From Bacteroidota bacterium (GTDB lineage Bacteria > Bacteroidota > Bacteroidia > AKYH767-A > OLB10), in assembly GCA_016717325.1 (NCBI GenBank), contig JADKFV010000003.1, positions 62,001-126,000 of the forward strand: DNA of 64,000 nt, read 5' to 3'. The position numbers and the translations under genes are program-made. Below the pieces are notes generated by a model. It worked only from the letters and a program-made list of their open reading frames with translations. It did no database searches and was not told the DNA's origin. This document shows positions 1 through 9,558 of the stretch, piece by piece (the stretch's first letter is position 1; every line of letters starts with the position of its first letter).

Positions 1-699
1 TGTAACACTTGTAATTGTCATAGGGTTTCCTTGTGGATCAGTCAAAACGAAATCGGAAATCTGAACCGAAGAACATTGGATGTTTTCAGTAAATGTTACT
101 TGAAAGGAGTCCTGACCACAAACAAAGTTTGTATTTACACTGTCGATTGCGGGAGGCGTGATATGCAAAATACTTGCCGTTGAAAGCCAGAAGCTAATAG
201 TGTAACCATTAGGCGACACAGTAAACTGACTTACAGTGATAACATAGGGTTCGCCTATCAATACAGGAATGGGAGGTTCATTTTGTGCACCTGGTAATCC
301 ATTAGGTCCTGTTACACCAGGAGTTCCAGCAAAATTGCAAGCTACTTCAAGGCTAGGGTTAGAAAAAATATCGGAGCAATTGGCACTTGATAAATTATAA
401 ACTGCCCAATCATAATCATCAGTTAATACATTTGGGGTAATGGAGAAGTTAAGAAGACCGCTCGATTGCACAGTAAAAATGTACCATACGTCATTCTTTT
501 CACCTTGACCAAGACAGGAAATAGTTTTGTTTATTTCATTCGGCAAAGTGCCTTGCCCACTGTAAGCATTCAACTCATTGTAAATGTTTTGGCAAATAGG
601 TATGGCACAGGGGCAGTCCTGTACAGTTTGCGCGACCGTATCTTGCACTCCACAAAGGAAAATAAATAGCCCAAAAATGTAATTTTTCATAGCTTTCAT
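1..699 (-). CDS. Secreted cell-surface protein, N-terminal part (runs off the window)
   Basis: An open frame reads leftward from 699 (or from a second ATG at 690) to the window edge without a stop, so only about 233 residues are visible. The N-terminus is a signal peptide ending in ...DTVAQ near residue 24, followed by a Cys-rich stretch (CPCAIPIC) and a beta-rich domain with NDVWYIFTVQSSG and DDYDWAVYNL. This form is common at the start of very large Bacteroidota surface proteins that end in a T9SS or gliding-associated C-terminal domain, but that end lies outside the window. Function unknown. The choice between the two starts is open; both leave the signal peptide intact. Confidence 0.7.
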   Translation of the reverse strand, partial: MKAMKNYIFGLFIFLCGVQDTVAQTVQDCPCAIPICQNIYNELNAYSGQGTLPNEINKTISCLGQGEKNDVWYIFTVQSSGLLNFSITPNVLTDDYDWAVYNLSSANCSDIFSNPSLEVACNFAGTPGVTGPNGLPGAQNEPPIPVLIGEPYVITVSQFTVSPNGYTISFWLSTASILHITPPAIDSVNTNFVCGQDSFQVTFTENIQCSSVQISDFVLTDPQGNPMTITSVT

Positions 700-760
700 A
701 ATGATAATATATAATTTATCGTAAAGTAATAACATTTCATATTAAAAAACAAAGGATTTT

Positions 761-2026
761 TTACTGAGAAGAATTATTTATTCTACCCCATAAACTCCGC
801 AAATCACGTGCTGAAATTTTAAGGTCGCTCAGTTGTAGTTTTAAATCCTTGACGAAACAGTAAAAAAGAAAAAGAAATATGCTGCCATAGGCTATGTTAG
901 TGGTTGCAATGGCACCATAGTAGCAATGATTTTTTATCAAAAAAGCACCAATTATAAAGGTGCAAAATATTCCAATAATGGCGGACTTTAAATTAATGTG
1001 GACTTTTGAAATTCCTGAAAAATAATGAGCAATAATATTTACTACCCCCATAAAAACCAGCCCAGGGGCACTAAATAGAATTATATCTTTTATTTGGATA
1101 AACTGGTCTCCAAAAATCAGGGAATAGAAACCGGCAGGCATACATATTAAGCCCAATGTTCCCAATAGCGTGATTGAAAACGATGCCTTTAAGAAAAGCA
1201 ATGTAGTGTTTCGTATTTCTACTTGATCAATGGCATTTACAATTTTGGGATAAAGAATATTTGACAAACTTCGGGTAAAAATCCATACCGACTCGGCAAT
1301 GGACATTGCAGTAGAATATATGCCCAACGTTGCTGTGCCACAATACAATTCAATCAGATAATACGTAAACCGATAATTTAAAAATTGAATAAGATTTGTG
1401 CTTTGAATTACCTTGCCATACTGCCACACTACCTTAATAAGTTCCGCAATTTTTAAAGTATTTAGAGAGGCGTTATTCTCATTTCTCAAGAAGAAAAAAC
1501 TCCAAATCCACACCATCATATTTGCGCATAGCGCTGCACCAATGAATGCCGAAACCCCGGATATTCGCAGTAATTGAAATGCGAAAATAAAGAACAACAG
1601 GTGTAATAATATTTGAAATAAATTAAGCATATTTTGTTTTGCCACTTTTTCGGTGCCCATAAGTATGCTGTTGTTGGTAACAAAAAAACATTGAGCCATC
1701 GATAATAAAAAGGTGAGAAAAATGTATTGGTCAGGAATAATGTTTGCAAAATAAAAAATGGAATTGATAGCTACACAACATATTAAAGCCCACACATAAG
1801 AAACAAGAATGAGTTGTGTCGATTTTATTTTTTTTGTGAAATAGATGAGCGAATTACCACCAAAAACTTGATGTACTAAACCACACACGGTAATATTTAA
1901 AATTATAAGACTGATAATTCCACGACCATCAGCACCCAGCCATCTGGCCGAAAGTATGACGAGTAAAAAACTCAGAACCGAAGCGCCAAGTCGTGTAACA
2001 AAAATGCGAAGAATATGGAATATCAT
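761..2026 (-). CDS. Wzx-like oligosaccharide flippase, polysaccharide biosynthesis membrane protein
   Basis: 421 residues, almost entirely hydrophobic, with about 12 predicted membrane segments. The N-terminal ARWLGADGRG matches the conserved loop after the first helix of Wzx/MATE-like flippases (usual form ARxLGPEGRG). Family role: moving lipid-linked oligosaccharide repeat units across the inner membrane. It is the last gene of the polysaccharide operon; its ATG overlaps the stop of the upstream glycosyltransferase by 4 bases (ATGA), indicating translational coupling. The substrate cannot be read from the sequence. A lipid II-type flippase is less likely given the neighbours. Confidence 0.85.
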   Translation of the reverse strand: MIFHILRIFVTRLGASVLSFLLVILSARWLGADGRGIISLIILNITVCGLVHQVFGGNSLIYFTKKIKSTQLILVSYVWALICCVAINSIFYFANIIPDQYIFLTFLLSMAQCFFVTNNSILMGTEKVAKQNMLNLFQILLHLLFFIFAFQLLRISGVSAFIGAALCANMMVWIWSFFFLRNENNASLNTLKIAELIKVVWQYGKVIQSTNLIQFLNYRFTYYLIELYCGTATLGIYSTAMSIAESVWIFTRSLSNILYPKIVNAIDQVEIRNTTLLFLKASFSITLLGTLGLICMPAGFYSLIFGDQFIQIKDIILFSAPGLVFMGVVNIIAHYFSGISKVHINLKSAIIGIFCTFIIGAFLIKNHCYYGAIATTNIAYGSIFLFLFYCFVKDLKLQLSDLKISARDLRSLWGRINNSSQ

Positions 2027-3186
2027 TTATTGGGATTCGATTGTAATAATGCATCATCATACAACATTTGGAATTGATTCGAAATGGCGTCTTTCTGATA
2101 TTTATTTCCAACAGTTTGCATAATTGTTTCTGCATTGTAATCATTATATTTGATAAGCATAGTTTCAATGGCATTTTGTAAACCTTCATTGTCATCAATA
2201 CTTATCATTATACCATTTTCGGGACGAAATATTTCCTGCGTGCCTCCGCATGCGGTTACAATAGCGGGCTTACCACTCATAAAGGCTTCAGCAAGCACTA
2301 CCGAAAAAGTTTCTACACGTGAATTTATTATTACAAAATCGCATGAGGCAATAAACTCAAGCACTTCATTATTTTCTTTCAAACCATAGAATATAATTTG
2401 TCGTTCCATTTTATATTCGGCTACCAAATTTTTTAATTTCTGTTCGTCTTTACCATGGCCAACAATGTGGTAAACAAAATTGTTTGTCATTTCTTTTTTA
2501 ATGCTGCTAAATGCTGTTATGATTGCCGAAATATTTTTTACATCATCGTCTAAATCAGCAATAGTGAGAATGTTTATTTTTGTGTTGTCAAATTTCAATT
2601 TGGGCGCGCCTTCGAATTTTTCGACAACATTGGGAATTACAACTATGCTTTCGGAGATATTATTTTCTTTTAATCCCTTTTGTAAAAAAGATGACACCGC
2701 AGAAATTCCTTTTGCTTTTTTACTCACATACTTTGTTACCCAACGGAATACGAAATCCTTCTTTGAAAACTTGTCGTTTGTAAATCCGTTCCAGTGTTCG
2801 GTAATGAAAAACGGCACGTGCAATTTTTGTGATAAAAGATAAGTTATAAGCGACATGCCATACATTGCATGTAAGTGAACTAAGTTAGGCTTGCCTTGCT
2901 CTTTTATAACAATTTTCAACAGCTTAAAGTGATAAAAAAAATAGCGTATCAAGTTTAAAATTGAAAAATTGGTTTTGCGAAAATATAAGATGTATGAAAT
3001 AAAATTTTCTTGTTGTTGCTTCTCTATTTTAAAAGCTGTTTGCAATAATGGATCGCGTTGAACATAAATTAAAGTGCTTTTATTTTTAAGGCTTATAGCC
3101 TCGATGTGTTTTTTTACAAAGCTTCCAATCTGCTTATCAGTCAAATTGGGATACCATCGGGCAATATGTAAAACATGATATTTCAT
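2023..3186 (-). CDS. Family 4 glycosyltransferase (GT-B fold)
   Basis: 387 residues. The N-terminus (LHIARWYPN ... GSFVKKHIEAIS) and HLHAMYGM near residue 108 are typical of the acceptor domain of GT4 enzymes. TEHWNGF sits near residue 129. The C-terminal donor-binding domain has the E-x7-E motif at E292-E300 (ETFSVVLAE) followed by SGKPAIVTACGG. It should transfer a sugar from an NDP-sugar to a growing lipid-linked glycan on the cytoplasmic face. It starts 8 bases after the preceding ORF and overlaps the flippase start by 4 bases. The sugar and linkage are unknown. Confidence 0.9.
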   Translation of the reverse strand: MKYHVLHIARWYPNLTDKQIGSFVKKHIEAISLKNKSTLIYVQRDPLLQTAFKIEKQQQENFISYILYFRKTNFSILNLIRYFFYHFKLLKIVIKEQGKPNLVHLHAMYGMSLITYLLSQKLHVPFFITEHWNGFTNDKFSKKDFVFRWVTKYVSKKAKGISAVSSFLQKGLKENNISESIVVIPNVVEKFEGAPKLKFDNTKINILTIADLDDDVKNISAIITAFSSIKKEMTNNFVYHIVGHGKDEQKLKNLVAEYKMERQIIFYGLKENNEVLEFIASCDFVIINSRVETFSVVLAEAFMSGKPAIVTACGGTQEIFRPENGIMISIDDNEGLQNAIETMLIKYNDYNAETIMQTVGNKYQKDAISNQFQMLYDDALLQSNPNK

Positions 3187-3194
3187 TTTTAAAT

Positions 3195-3521
3195 TTAATA
3201 ATTTTTGAAATAGTTTGGCTCATACACCGATGGTTCGCGAACTGAGATTGGAGGAGCCATAACTTTAAACGGGGATATACTATCAATAGTGCTGCGCCAA
3301 TATAATTTGCCTAAGAATGGAAATTCCTCATATATATGGTTTTGAGTGTTTGCAAGGGATTGCAGATTTTTATCTGAATTAAAATTCAACCACTCCAACG
3401 AAGTTCTTTCAGCAGAAGGTTCCATAAAGGAAATATAAAGTAATTCGTGCAAAGTATGGTCCTGTTTATTATCAAAATTAATCTCGCACAAATTATTTTC
3501 TGTATGTATCAATAATTGCAT
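3195..3521 (-). CDS. Probable C-terminal part of the adjacent CXXCH protein, in a shifted frame
   Basis: This 108-residue frame has no recognisable start region of its own: its ATG lies inside the 3' end of the upstream 281-residue frame, overlapping by 29 bases. Removing one A from the AAAA run at 3496-3499 (read on the minus strand) joins the two frames as ...IIDTYR-NNLCEINF..., giving one protein of about 380 residues. I read it as the C-terminal domain of the CXXCH protein split by a one-base insertion. The alternative, a separate small coupled gene, cannot be excluded. No motif of its own is recognised. Confidence 0.55.
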   Translation of the reverse strand: MQLLIHTENNLCEINFDNKQDHTLHELLYISFMEPSAERTSLEWLNFNSDKNLQSLANTQNHIYEEFPFLGKLYWRSTIDSISPFKVMAPPISVREPSVYEPNYFKNY

Positions 3522-4338
3522 TTGCCGAATCTACCATTTTGGTAAAGTCTTTCAAAGTTAAATTCGAATTGGTTTCTTCTGTTCGAAAAAATAATGGCTG
3601 CACTTTGCTTTCGTGGCACCACATACATTTTCCGGGCTTGCCTGCATGTGAGTTTGTGGTGTCCGATGCATCTTTCAGATTGCCATTTCGATCGTAAATA
3701 GCAAAACGTAATTGAGAGTTCGGCATCACATCAAATGTTTCATATTCTATAGCGGTAAAGTTTACATTGCAATTACTATCGTTTGATTGTTCAGCAACAA
3801 AACACAAATCATTTATTTTACTTCCAACTTCCATTTTTATTCTTCGTGGTTTTTTTGCCACACCCGAGTTACACACCACAAAGAAAATATTTGAATCGAT
3901 TGAATGGCGATTATAAAATTCCTGCAAAGTTGGTGCGGTCCCGGTAATTTTATAATAGTGCCACGGGCTGTGCAATGTAAGCACTATCCATCTGCCAATA
4001 TCGATGCCGCCAGTTAATTTATATTCATCCGATATTTTTATCGAATCGCAAAGCACTTTCAAGAATTTTAAGTTCGTTTCGGCAAATCCCATTTTATGTA
4101 AATGCAGTGTTATTAAATTTGATTCATTCCATTCGATGCCATCGTCTTTGCAACCCAAAGGTAAATCAGCGCCTAGCAGAGAAAGTGACCACAATAATCC
4201 GGTAGTGACTGTATCCCTTGTTTCACCTGCATATGCTTTGTTCCATTTTAATTTTATGGTTGTGTCATCTTCGCGGTACGATGAAAGAAATATAATAATT
4301 GAACCAAATAGAATACAAATTTTCAAGGATGTTTTCAT
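3493..4338 (-). CDS. Exported CXXCH (heme c-type) protein within the polysaccharide operon
   Basis: 281 residues with an N-terminal hydrophobic export signal (KICILFGSIIIFLSSY). One heme-c attachment motif, CMWCH, lies at residues 238-242, preceded by HAGKPGK and followed by ESKVQPLF; this resembles the GK-C-x-x-C-H surroundings of single-heme periplasmic proteins. The middle is beta-rich and has the phrases GRWIVLTLHSPWHYY and FFVVCNSG. The likely true C-terminus continues in another frame (see the ORF ending at 3195). It lies 3 bases before the GT4 block and 3 bases after the GT87-like gene, so it is part of the operon. I do not recognise a named family; a role in redox chemistry or in binding the glycan is speculation. 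Confidence 0.6.
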   Translation of the reverse strand: MKTSLKICILFGSIIIFLSSYREDDTTIKLKWNKAYAGETRDTVTTGLLWSLSLLGADLPLGCKDDGIEWNESNLITLHLHKMGFAETNLKFLKVLCDSIKISDEYKLTGGIDIGRWIVLTLHSPWHYYKITGTAPTLQEFYNRHSIDSNIFFVVCNSGVAKKPRRIKMEVGSKINDLCFVAEQSNDSNCNVNFTAIEYETFDVMPNSQLRFAIYDRNGNLKDASDTTNSHAGKPGKCMWCHESKVQPLFFRTEETNSNLTLKDFTKMVDSANAIIDTYRK

Positions 4339-4341
4339 ACA

Positions 4342-5592
4342 CTAAATAATGATAGATTTTTTGTTGCGTTGAAAGTACAAATATTGCACAAAGCAAAAAT
4401 AAGTAATCATCAATAGTAGGCGAGGGTATTTTAAGATGAATGGCAAATAAGATAAATCAAAAACGGAATTAATCATTGTAGGAGCAAAACCAATTGTAGC
4501 AAGCAGAACTATAAGTGTCATTTTTTGGGAAGCAATGAAATTAACATCAGCCAAAACCATAGAAAGAACAGGAAGTAGGAACAATAGATGGTAAGTTGCC
4601 GAGCCTGACTCTAATAAAAGTAAAATCAAAATGCTAAGCGATATAAAAACAGGGCCATCAATTTTTTTTGAAATAAACCACCGCAAGTTTAGACCAAGAA
4701 CGCAAACCATTATGCCGTAAAACAAATATTTACAAGGCAAAAATAAATTATTGTAATCAGGAAATACCGGATTGGGATTGTATTCAGCATTGTAAACGAA
4801 ACAATTTGAAAGCAAAGAAATTACCGATTGATATTGAACAGAAAATGGTAGCTCATTAAAAATATTGCCAAAAGAAAGTGGAATAAGTCTTTGTGAAACA
4901 TAGTTTGCAAAAACCTGAAAACCGCCCATGTAAGCCGAAAGAAAAGTAATGCCAGTAAGAATGATTGCAAATAAAATAGCAGATGGAATATATTTTTTGC
5001 GAACTAATAAAAGCAAAAATCCCAAAGTGATTAATTTTAACGATGCCACCAATGAAATAAAGATGGCAGAAAGAAATGGCTTTCGGGTCATGTAATATAA
5101 TCCGCATAAGGTTAGCATAAGCAAGAAAGAATAAATTTGACCGAGATAAAAATCGTTACACAAATTGAAGCCGCTCAGCAAAACAATAACCGCACTTGAG
5201 CTAATATTTAAAAGTGATATACGTGAGAAAAAAAAGATGCTCAAGAATGTGCATGCAACTGACACTGCCAGCCAAATATTTTTTGCTGCATAAATGGAAA
5301 AAGTATTTAGTGGAAACAACAGAAGGGCATTGGTAGGAGGATACAAAGAAAACCGGGCATGAATGTTTGAGTCTTTTTTTTGTGCTTCGATTTGGAAAAG
5401 GCTATCGTTGTAAGCCACAGCTAAATCGCCCGTTTGTAGCAAGTGTGCCGAAACATAGTAATTTGGGAAATCGCTTTTTACATTATTGATGCCTTTGTAA
5501 ATTCCAAAATATGAATGGAATGCAATTAAAAAGACTAACAATATTTGATATTGTAATTTGCCCTCAAACGAAATAATGTTTTTATGATCCAT
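4342..5592 (-). CDS. GT87-type (DUF2029) polyprenyl-phosphate-sugar mannosyltransferase-like membrane protein
   Basis: 416 residues with about ten membrane segments. The first periplasmic loop has SDFPNYYVSAHLLQTGD (acidic residue D41), and the next has FSLYPPTNALLLFPL. This is the usual layout of DUF2029/GT87 enzymes (GT-C fold), which use polyprenyl-phosphate sugars as donors on the outer face of the membrane, with the loop acid needed for catalysis. It starts 2 bases downstream of the O-antigen ligase-like stop and ends 3 bases before the CXXCH protein, so it belongs to the same transcript. The donor sugar cannot be inferred. Confidence 0.75.
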   Translation of the reverse strand: MDHKNIISFEGKLQYQILLVFLIAFHSYFGIYKGINNVKSDFPNYYVSAHLLQTGDLAVAYNDSLFQIEAQKKDSNIHARFSLYPPTNALLLFPLNTFSIYAAKNIWLAVSVACTFLSIFFFSRISLLNISSSAVIVLLSGFNLCNDFYLGQIYSFLLMLTLCGLYYMTRKPFLSAIFISLVASLKLITLGFLLLLVRKKYIPSAILFAIILTGITFLSAYMGGFQVFANYVSQRLIPLSFGNIFNELPFSVQYQSVISLLSNCFVYNAEYNPNPVFPDYNNLFLPCKYLFYGIMVCVLGLNLRWFISKKIDGPVFISLSILILLLLESGSATYHLLFLLPVLSMVLADVNFIASQKMTLIVLLATIGFAPTMINSVFDLSYLPFILKYPRLLLMITYFCFVQYLYFQRNKKSIII

Positions 5593-5594
5593 AG

Positions 5595-7079
5595 CTACAA
5601 AACAATTTTTTTTGAAGCATAAATCTGATTGATAAAAGCCATAGACCCTAAAAACAAAAATGCTGTTTTGTCGGTGTCCAAAAAATTATTAAAAAAAGCA
5701 TGAACCACATATGTAAGCATTGCAAAGAACATTGCTGCAATAATTACTTTTTCTTCAGTATTTATTTTAGCGGTTAACATATTGCAAGTACGTTTCCATG
5801 TTAGAATAATGAGCCAAATAAAAAATAGAAATCCGAAAATACCCATTTCGGAAAGTACCAATAAATATTCCTGATGAGCGGTGCCACCATGACCCTGTCG
5901 AATATTATATGGCGAAGTAACGCTTATAGGAGTCATTTCTTCCTTAAGCTGATAGTCTAAATATTGAAACTGATATGTGCCGGGGCCAAAGCCGGTTAAA
6001 GGTTTGTCGAGAAACATTCGCCATGCACAACTCCATCGATTGAGGCGTTCCAGATTGCTATTGTCCGATGAAATGTTGGTTACAGATTGTGCCTGAGTTG
6101 TGATGTCAGCATTTGCTGCACTTGAGTCGTGACGATTGCGTTTGCTTTCGGCTACATAGTTATCAAAATTAAAGGCTACGTATATACTTACCGCTACAAC
6201 AGAAGCTATAATCCATTTGTAATTAATTTTGAACTTGAAAATAATGCCGGCAATTAACACAGCAATAATACTAAGCCATGCAGCACGGCAACCCGAAGCA
6301 GTTACGGCTATCATTATGAGCAAGAATAAAAATCCATGGAAAAGTTTAGTAAAGGGCTTTTCTGTTATGGGTGTAAATAGTGTTTTCAAAAAATTGTATG
6401 GCGCAAAAAAAGCTAAAAAGCAACTATAAATCGTGTGGTCGTTGAATAAAGGTTTTACAATGTCACCTGCAGCGCCCTTCGAGAAATCATATGATGAATG
6501 TTTCCATAAATAATAAATTATTAGTGGAACACTTAAAACAGAAATCAGATTGAACCATTTTGTGATGATAATTTTATCCAGTGCAACAAAATATTTTACT
6601 ACAAAATAGAAATTGAAAAGGTAAAGGATTTTTACCATAGATGCCTTTATTGAAACGGAAAGCATTGATGAAGTATAGCAAGTGATACACATCACCAAAA
6701 TAAAAAGAAGGATAAAAATATTATCTGCTTTATTAAATTCATTAGAAGAGAATGAGTAGACCCGCAACTGTTTCAAAAAGAAAGCCATCGCCATAATTAT
6801 AAGAAGTGGTTCGGATGGTAAGCGAAGTATAGCCGCTGTATTTGGAATTTGCATTTCGACAGAAAATAGCATACTAACAACGGTGACAATATACATTGAC
6901 AATAATGTTGTATAACTTGCAATATAAGCCAAAGTGAAGAAACTACCGGCTATCAACAACCAAACAAGTAAAGTTAAGCTATGCATGCTCGTATAAACAA
7001 CGGCTATCAACATAAGAAAAGCCAGTAAATATTGGACTATCCACGCTGTCTTATTTTGAATAATCAAATGACCCGGCAT
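5595..7079 (-). CDS. O-antigen ligase / Wzy-like polymerase family membrane protein
   Basis: 494 residues, about 11-12 membrane segments, and one large periplasmic loop between late helices. In that loop, RLNRWSCAWRMFLDKPLTGFGPGTYQFQY and later GHGGTAHQEYLLVLSEMGIFG match the Wzy_C signature of O-antigen ligases and polymerases, including the conserved Arg-rich start and the His near HQEYL. Members either polymerise repeat units or attach glycan to a lipid or protein acceptor. With Wzz and Wzx homologues in the same operon, polymerisation of a surface polysaccharide is the simplest reading. Confidence 0.85.
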   Translation of the reverse strand: MPGHLIIQNKTAWIVQYLLAFLMLIAVVYTSMHSLTLLVWLLIAGSFFTLAYIASYTTLLSMYIVTVVSMLFSVEMQIPNTAAILRLPSEPLLIIMAMAFFLKQLRVYSFSSNEFNKADNIFILLFILVMCITCYTSSMLSVSIKASMVKILYLFNFYFVVKYFVALDKIIITKWFNLISVLSVPLIIYYLWKHSSYDFSKGAAGDIVKPLFNDHTIYSCFLAFFAPYNFLKTLFTPITEKPFTKLFHGFLFLLIMIAVTASGCRAAWLSIIAVLIAGIIFKFKINYKWIIASVVAVSIYVAFNFDNYVAESKRNRHDSSAANADITTQAQSVTNISSDNSNLERLNRWSCAWRMFLDKPLTGFGPGTYQFQYLDYQLKEEMTPISVTSPYNIRQGHGGTAHQEYLLVLSEMGIFGFLFFIWLIILTWKRTCNMLTAKINTEEKVIIAAMFFAMLTYVVHAFFNNFLDTDKTAFLFLGSMAFINQIYASKKIVL

Positions 7080-7084
7080 GAATA

Positions 7085-8059
7085 CTAAGGTTGATTAAAT
7101 TTGTTGATAACAATGACAATAAACCATGCTGTAAAAAAGCCGAAAGCTCCTCCAGCCAGTGTCAATAGCAAACGTGGCGGAAATGCTTTTTTGTATGATA
7201 CTTCGGCAGGAGAAATAATATAACACGATGGAACATCGCTGTTGGCATTAGTAAAGGCTTGCAGGTAATTTTGTTGCAACAAAAAATAACTTTCCATTAA
7301 ATTAAGATATTGCTGCAATAATCTCGCGAGGTCATTTTTTTGTTGCTCGGTATATACTTTTATATAAGATTGAATATTCGCCTGCTGCCTTATTATATCG
7401 GTGGTGTTGAGTGTCGCAATTTTTGCTCCTTCGGCAATGGTGCTTTTTGTAGCTGCATTTACTTTCAACGCCATCTCATCCAGTGCATTGGACTTTAGTT
7501 TAAATTCACGTTCGATAGAATAAAATATCTGCATAAGGTTGGTATGTATAATTTCGTTTTTCACCTTGTCGCCAATTGTAATAATATCATTAGCAATGGC
7601 GGCAGCCAATACAGGGTCTGTATCGTAAACCGTTACCATAATTGAATTGTATCGTGTGCGATCTATTTTAATATTGTCGTTATATTCAGCATGCAGTTGG
7701 TATGCTTTTGTGGGGCCTGCTGTATCAATATTGTAATGCGTTACAAGGTCGTATTTATGAATGATAGAATCGCGCAATTTTACCGATTCGAAAATTTGAA
7801 TGTGCTCGTCAATTTCTTTATCGGCCCCAAATCGTGGGTCGCGCTCAATAAATATTTTTGCGCTGTTGGTGCCGGGTGGGTAAACAATAATTTCCGATTT
7901 GTATTTTGGTTTTATTACCCAAGGCGAAGTAAATACGTATACAGTTATGGTAATAAGTAATGTTGCAAGCAAAACAAATTTTCGCTTTTTCACCAACAGT
8001 TGCCAAACCAAATTTGTATCATTTGTCATTTCTGAATGTTTGCTTTCATCGTTTATCAT
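7085..8059 (-). CDS. Wzz-like polysaccharide chain-length determinant / co-polymerase
   Basis: 324 residues with two membrane helices, near 27-48 and 295-317, and a mostly helical, coiled-coil-prone periplasmic middle. The stretch before the second helix (ISPAEVSYKKAFPPRLLLTLAGG) is the Pro-rich segment typical of PCP-1/Wzz proteins. There is no C-terminal tyrosine-kinase domain, so this is the short form. Wzz proteins form inner-membrane oligomers that set the modal length of Wzy-made polymer, and a Wzy-like gene follows directly. Starts 2 bases after the radical SAM stop. Confidence 0.8.
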   Translation of the reverse strand: MINDESKHSEMTNDTNLVWQLLVKKRKFVLLATLLITITVYVFTSPWVIKPKYKSEIIVYPPGTNSAKIFIERDPRFGADKEIDEHIQIFESVKLRDSIIHKYDLVTHYNIDTAGPTKAYQLHAEYNDNIKIDRTRYNSIMVTVYDTDPVLAAAIANDIITIGDKVKNEIIHTNLMQIFYSIEREFKLKSNALDEMALKVNAATKSTIAEGAKIATLNTTDIIRQQANIQSYIKVYTEQQKNDLARLLQQYLNLMESYFLLQQNYLQAFTNANSDVPSCYIISPAEVSYKKAFPPRLLLTLAGGAFGFFTAWFIVIVINKFNQP

Positions 8060-8061
8060 AA

Positions 8062-9558
8062 TTAAAATCCTTCTTTTTCGGGTTGACGGTATTTAAATAA
8101 TTTTTGTAAGGCTTTAATTTCGTATGGCTTGCTATACAATTTTTTGTTGTAGCGGATATTGCTGGTAAGTTTTAATGCCGAGCGCTGCCAGTTTTTTAAT
8201 TTGTAGTCCGACACGGTGGGGTAATATCCGTTCAGCACCGTTTCGAAGTTTCGGATATAGTCAACCATATCGGCTGTAAGCCATGGTGTAAGAGGGTTTT
8301 TACGCAAATCAAAATTTTCCCATTGGGGCGATATCCATTCTTCTAATGTTGCAGGAAATTTGAAACCCGATGCTTTTACTTTTTCGAACATTTCACTTCC
8401 TTCACTTGGCACCGGGCTGTACACATAAATTATTATTTCTACATCGGGGTTTATTTGCTTTACTGTTTTAATAAATTCTATGTCTTCATAAATTTGTTTC
8501 CATACTTGTTTTTCGGTGGGTGCCGGTGCGCCAAGTACAAATGAATATTCGGGCACAATATCGAAGGCTTTCATTCGTGCGGCAAACTTTTTTATTTGTG
8601 CTCCGGTTTGTGTACCTCCTTTGTCCATCATTTTCAGCACTTCATCATTGCCGGTTTCAGCACCAAAAAAAATCATCTTGCACCCCGCTTCACGAATTAT
8701 TGTCAGCGATTCGTCACTGTATTTATCAATGGTATCGATTCGACCCTCGCCCCACCAAACCATGTTTTCGTTTTTTATAAGCTGTGCAAATTCTACAGTA
8801 CGCTTTTCCGATACAAAAAAATTATTGTCGTGAAACTCTATCGCATTGCCACCATAATTCTTGCAGAGCAGCATAATGTCATCGTAAACCAATTGTGCCG
8901 ATTTGCCTTTCCAGCGAGCATTATAAATAGGAACCACAGCACAAAACCCGCAAGTGAATGGACACCCGAAGCTACTATGGTACGCAATTGTCTTAGTGCC
9001 AAGATATGTTTTACCCAAATATTTTTTCATCGGGTATAAGTCATTGAGCTTCGTATATGGTAATGGTTGCAGGGTATCTAAGTCATAAATTCCATCCTTG
9101 CGGTTTTTTATAATCTCTCCATTTTTTAAATAGATTAAATTAGGCACATCATTTAAATCTGTTCCGTTTTCGAGGTGATTTATTAGTGCAGGAAATGCTT
9201 TATCGCCCATACCATCAATTACAAAATCGATAACACCACTTTGCAAAACAGTTTTGTGTTGATTGGTAGCAAAGTAACCACCCCATATCATTTTCAAGCG
9301 GGGAAATTTCTTTTTCAAATCAATGCTTATGGGTATAGCTTGCTTTAATTGTGGCCCCGGCATTACTGTAAAGCCGCAATATTTAATGTTTTTTTCGGCA
9401 ATTAATTGCTCGATTTTTTGTGCGGGATCGACTTCCAAATTGCCATCAACTATTATCCATTCATATATGCCATCAATGCTTGCCGCAACTTGCAATATCG
9501 AATTAGGAATTCGGGGTTTATATAAATTGCTACGAGGATTAAACAGCAGAACAGACAT
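8062..9558 (-). CDS. B12-binding-type radical SAM enzyme, first gene of the polysaccharide operon
   Basis: 498 residues. Residues 1-150 form a Rossmann-like B12-binding-type domain (LLFNPRSN, WIIVDGNLE, IWGGYFAT). The radical SAM core starts at the Cx3Cx2C cluster motif C199-C203-C206 (GCPFTCGFC), followed by HDNNFF and a GAETG loop typical of this superfamily. Such enzymes bind a [4Fe-4S] cluster and SAM, and many methylate or rearrange lipids and sugars. The substrate is unknown; as the leader of the operon it may modify the glycan or its lipid carrier. The His of the classic DxHxxG cobalamin ligand motif is not visible, so B12 use is uncertain. Confidence 0.85.
   Translation of the reverse strand: MSVLLFNPRSNLYKPRIPNSILQVAASIDGIYEWIIVDGNLEVDPAQKIEQLIAEKNIKYCGFTVMPGPQLKQAIPISIDLKKKFPRLKMIWGGYFATNQHKTVLQSGVIDFVIDGMGDKAFPALINHLENGTDLNDVPNLIYLKNGEIIKNRKDGIYDLDTLQPLPYTKLNDLYPMKKYLGKTYLGTKTIAYHSSFGCPFTCGFCAVVPIYNARWKGKSAQLVYDDIMLLCKNYGGNAIEFHDNNFFVSEKRTVEFAQLIKNENMVWWGEGRIDTIDKYSDESLTIIREAGCKMIFFGAETGNDEVLKMMDKGGTQTGAQIKKFAARMKAFDIVPEYSFVLGAPAPTEKQVWKQIYEDIEFIKTVKQINPDVEIIIYVYSPVPSEGSEMFEKVKASGFKFPATLEEWISPQWENFDLRKNPLTPWLTADMVDYIRNFETVLNGYYPTVSDYKLKNWQRSALKLTSNIRYNKKLYSKPYEIKALQKLFKYRQPEKEGF

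Noticed and set aside
8516..9039. Overlapping plus-strand frames within the radical SAM gene
   Set aside because: They are antisense shadows; the minus-strand frame has the full radical SAM motif set.
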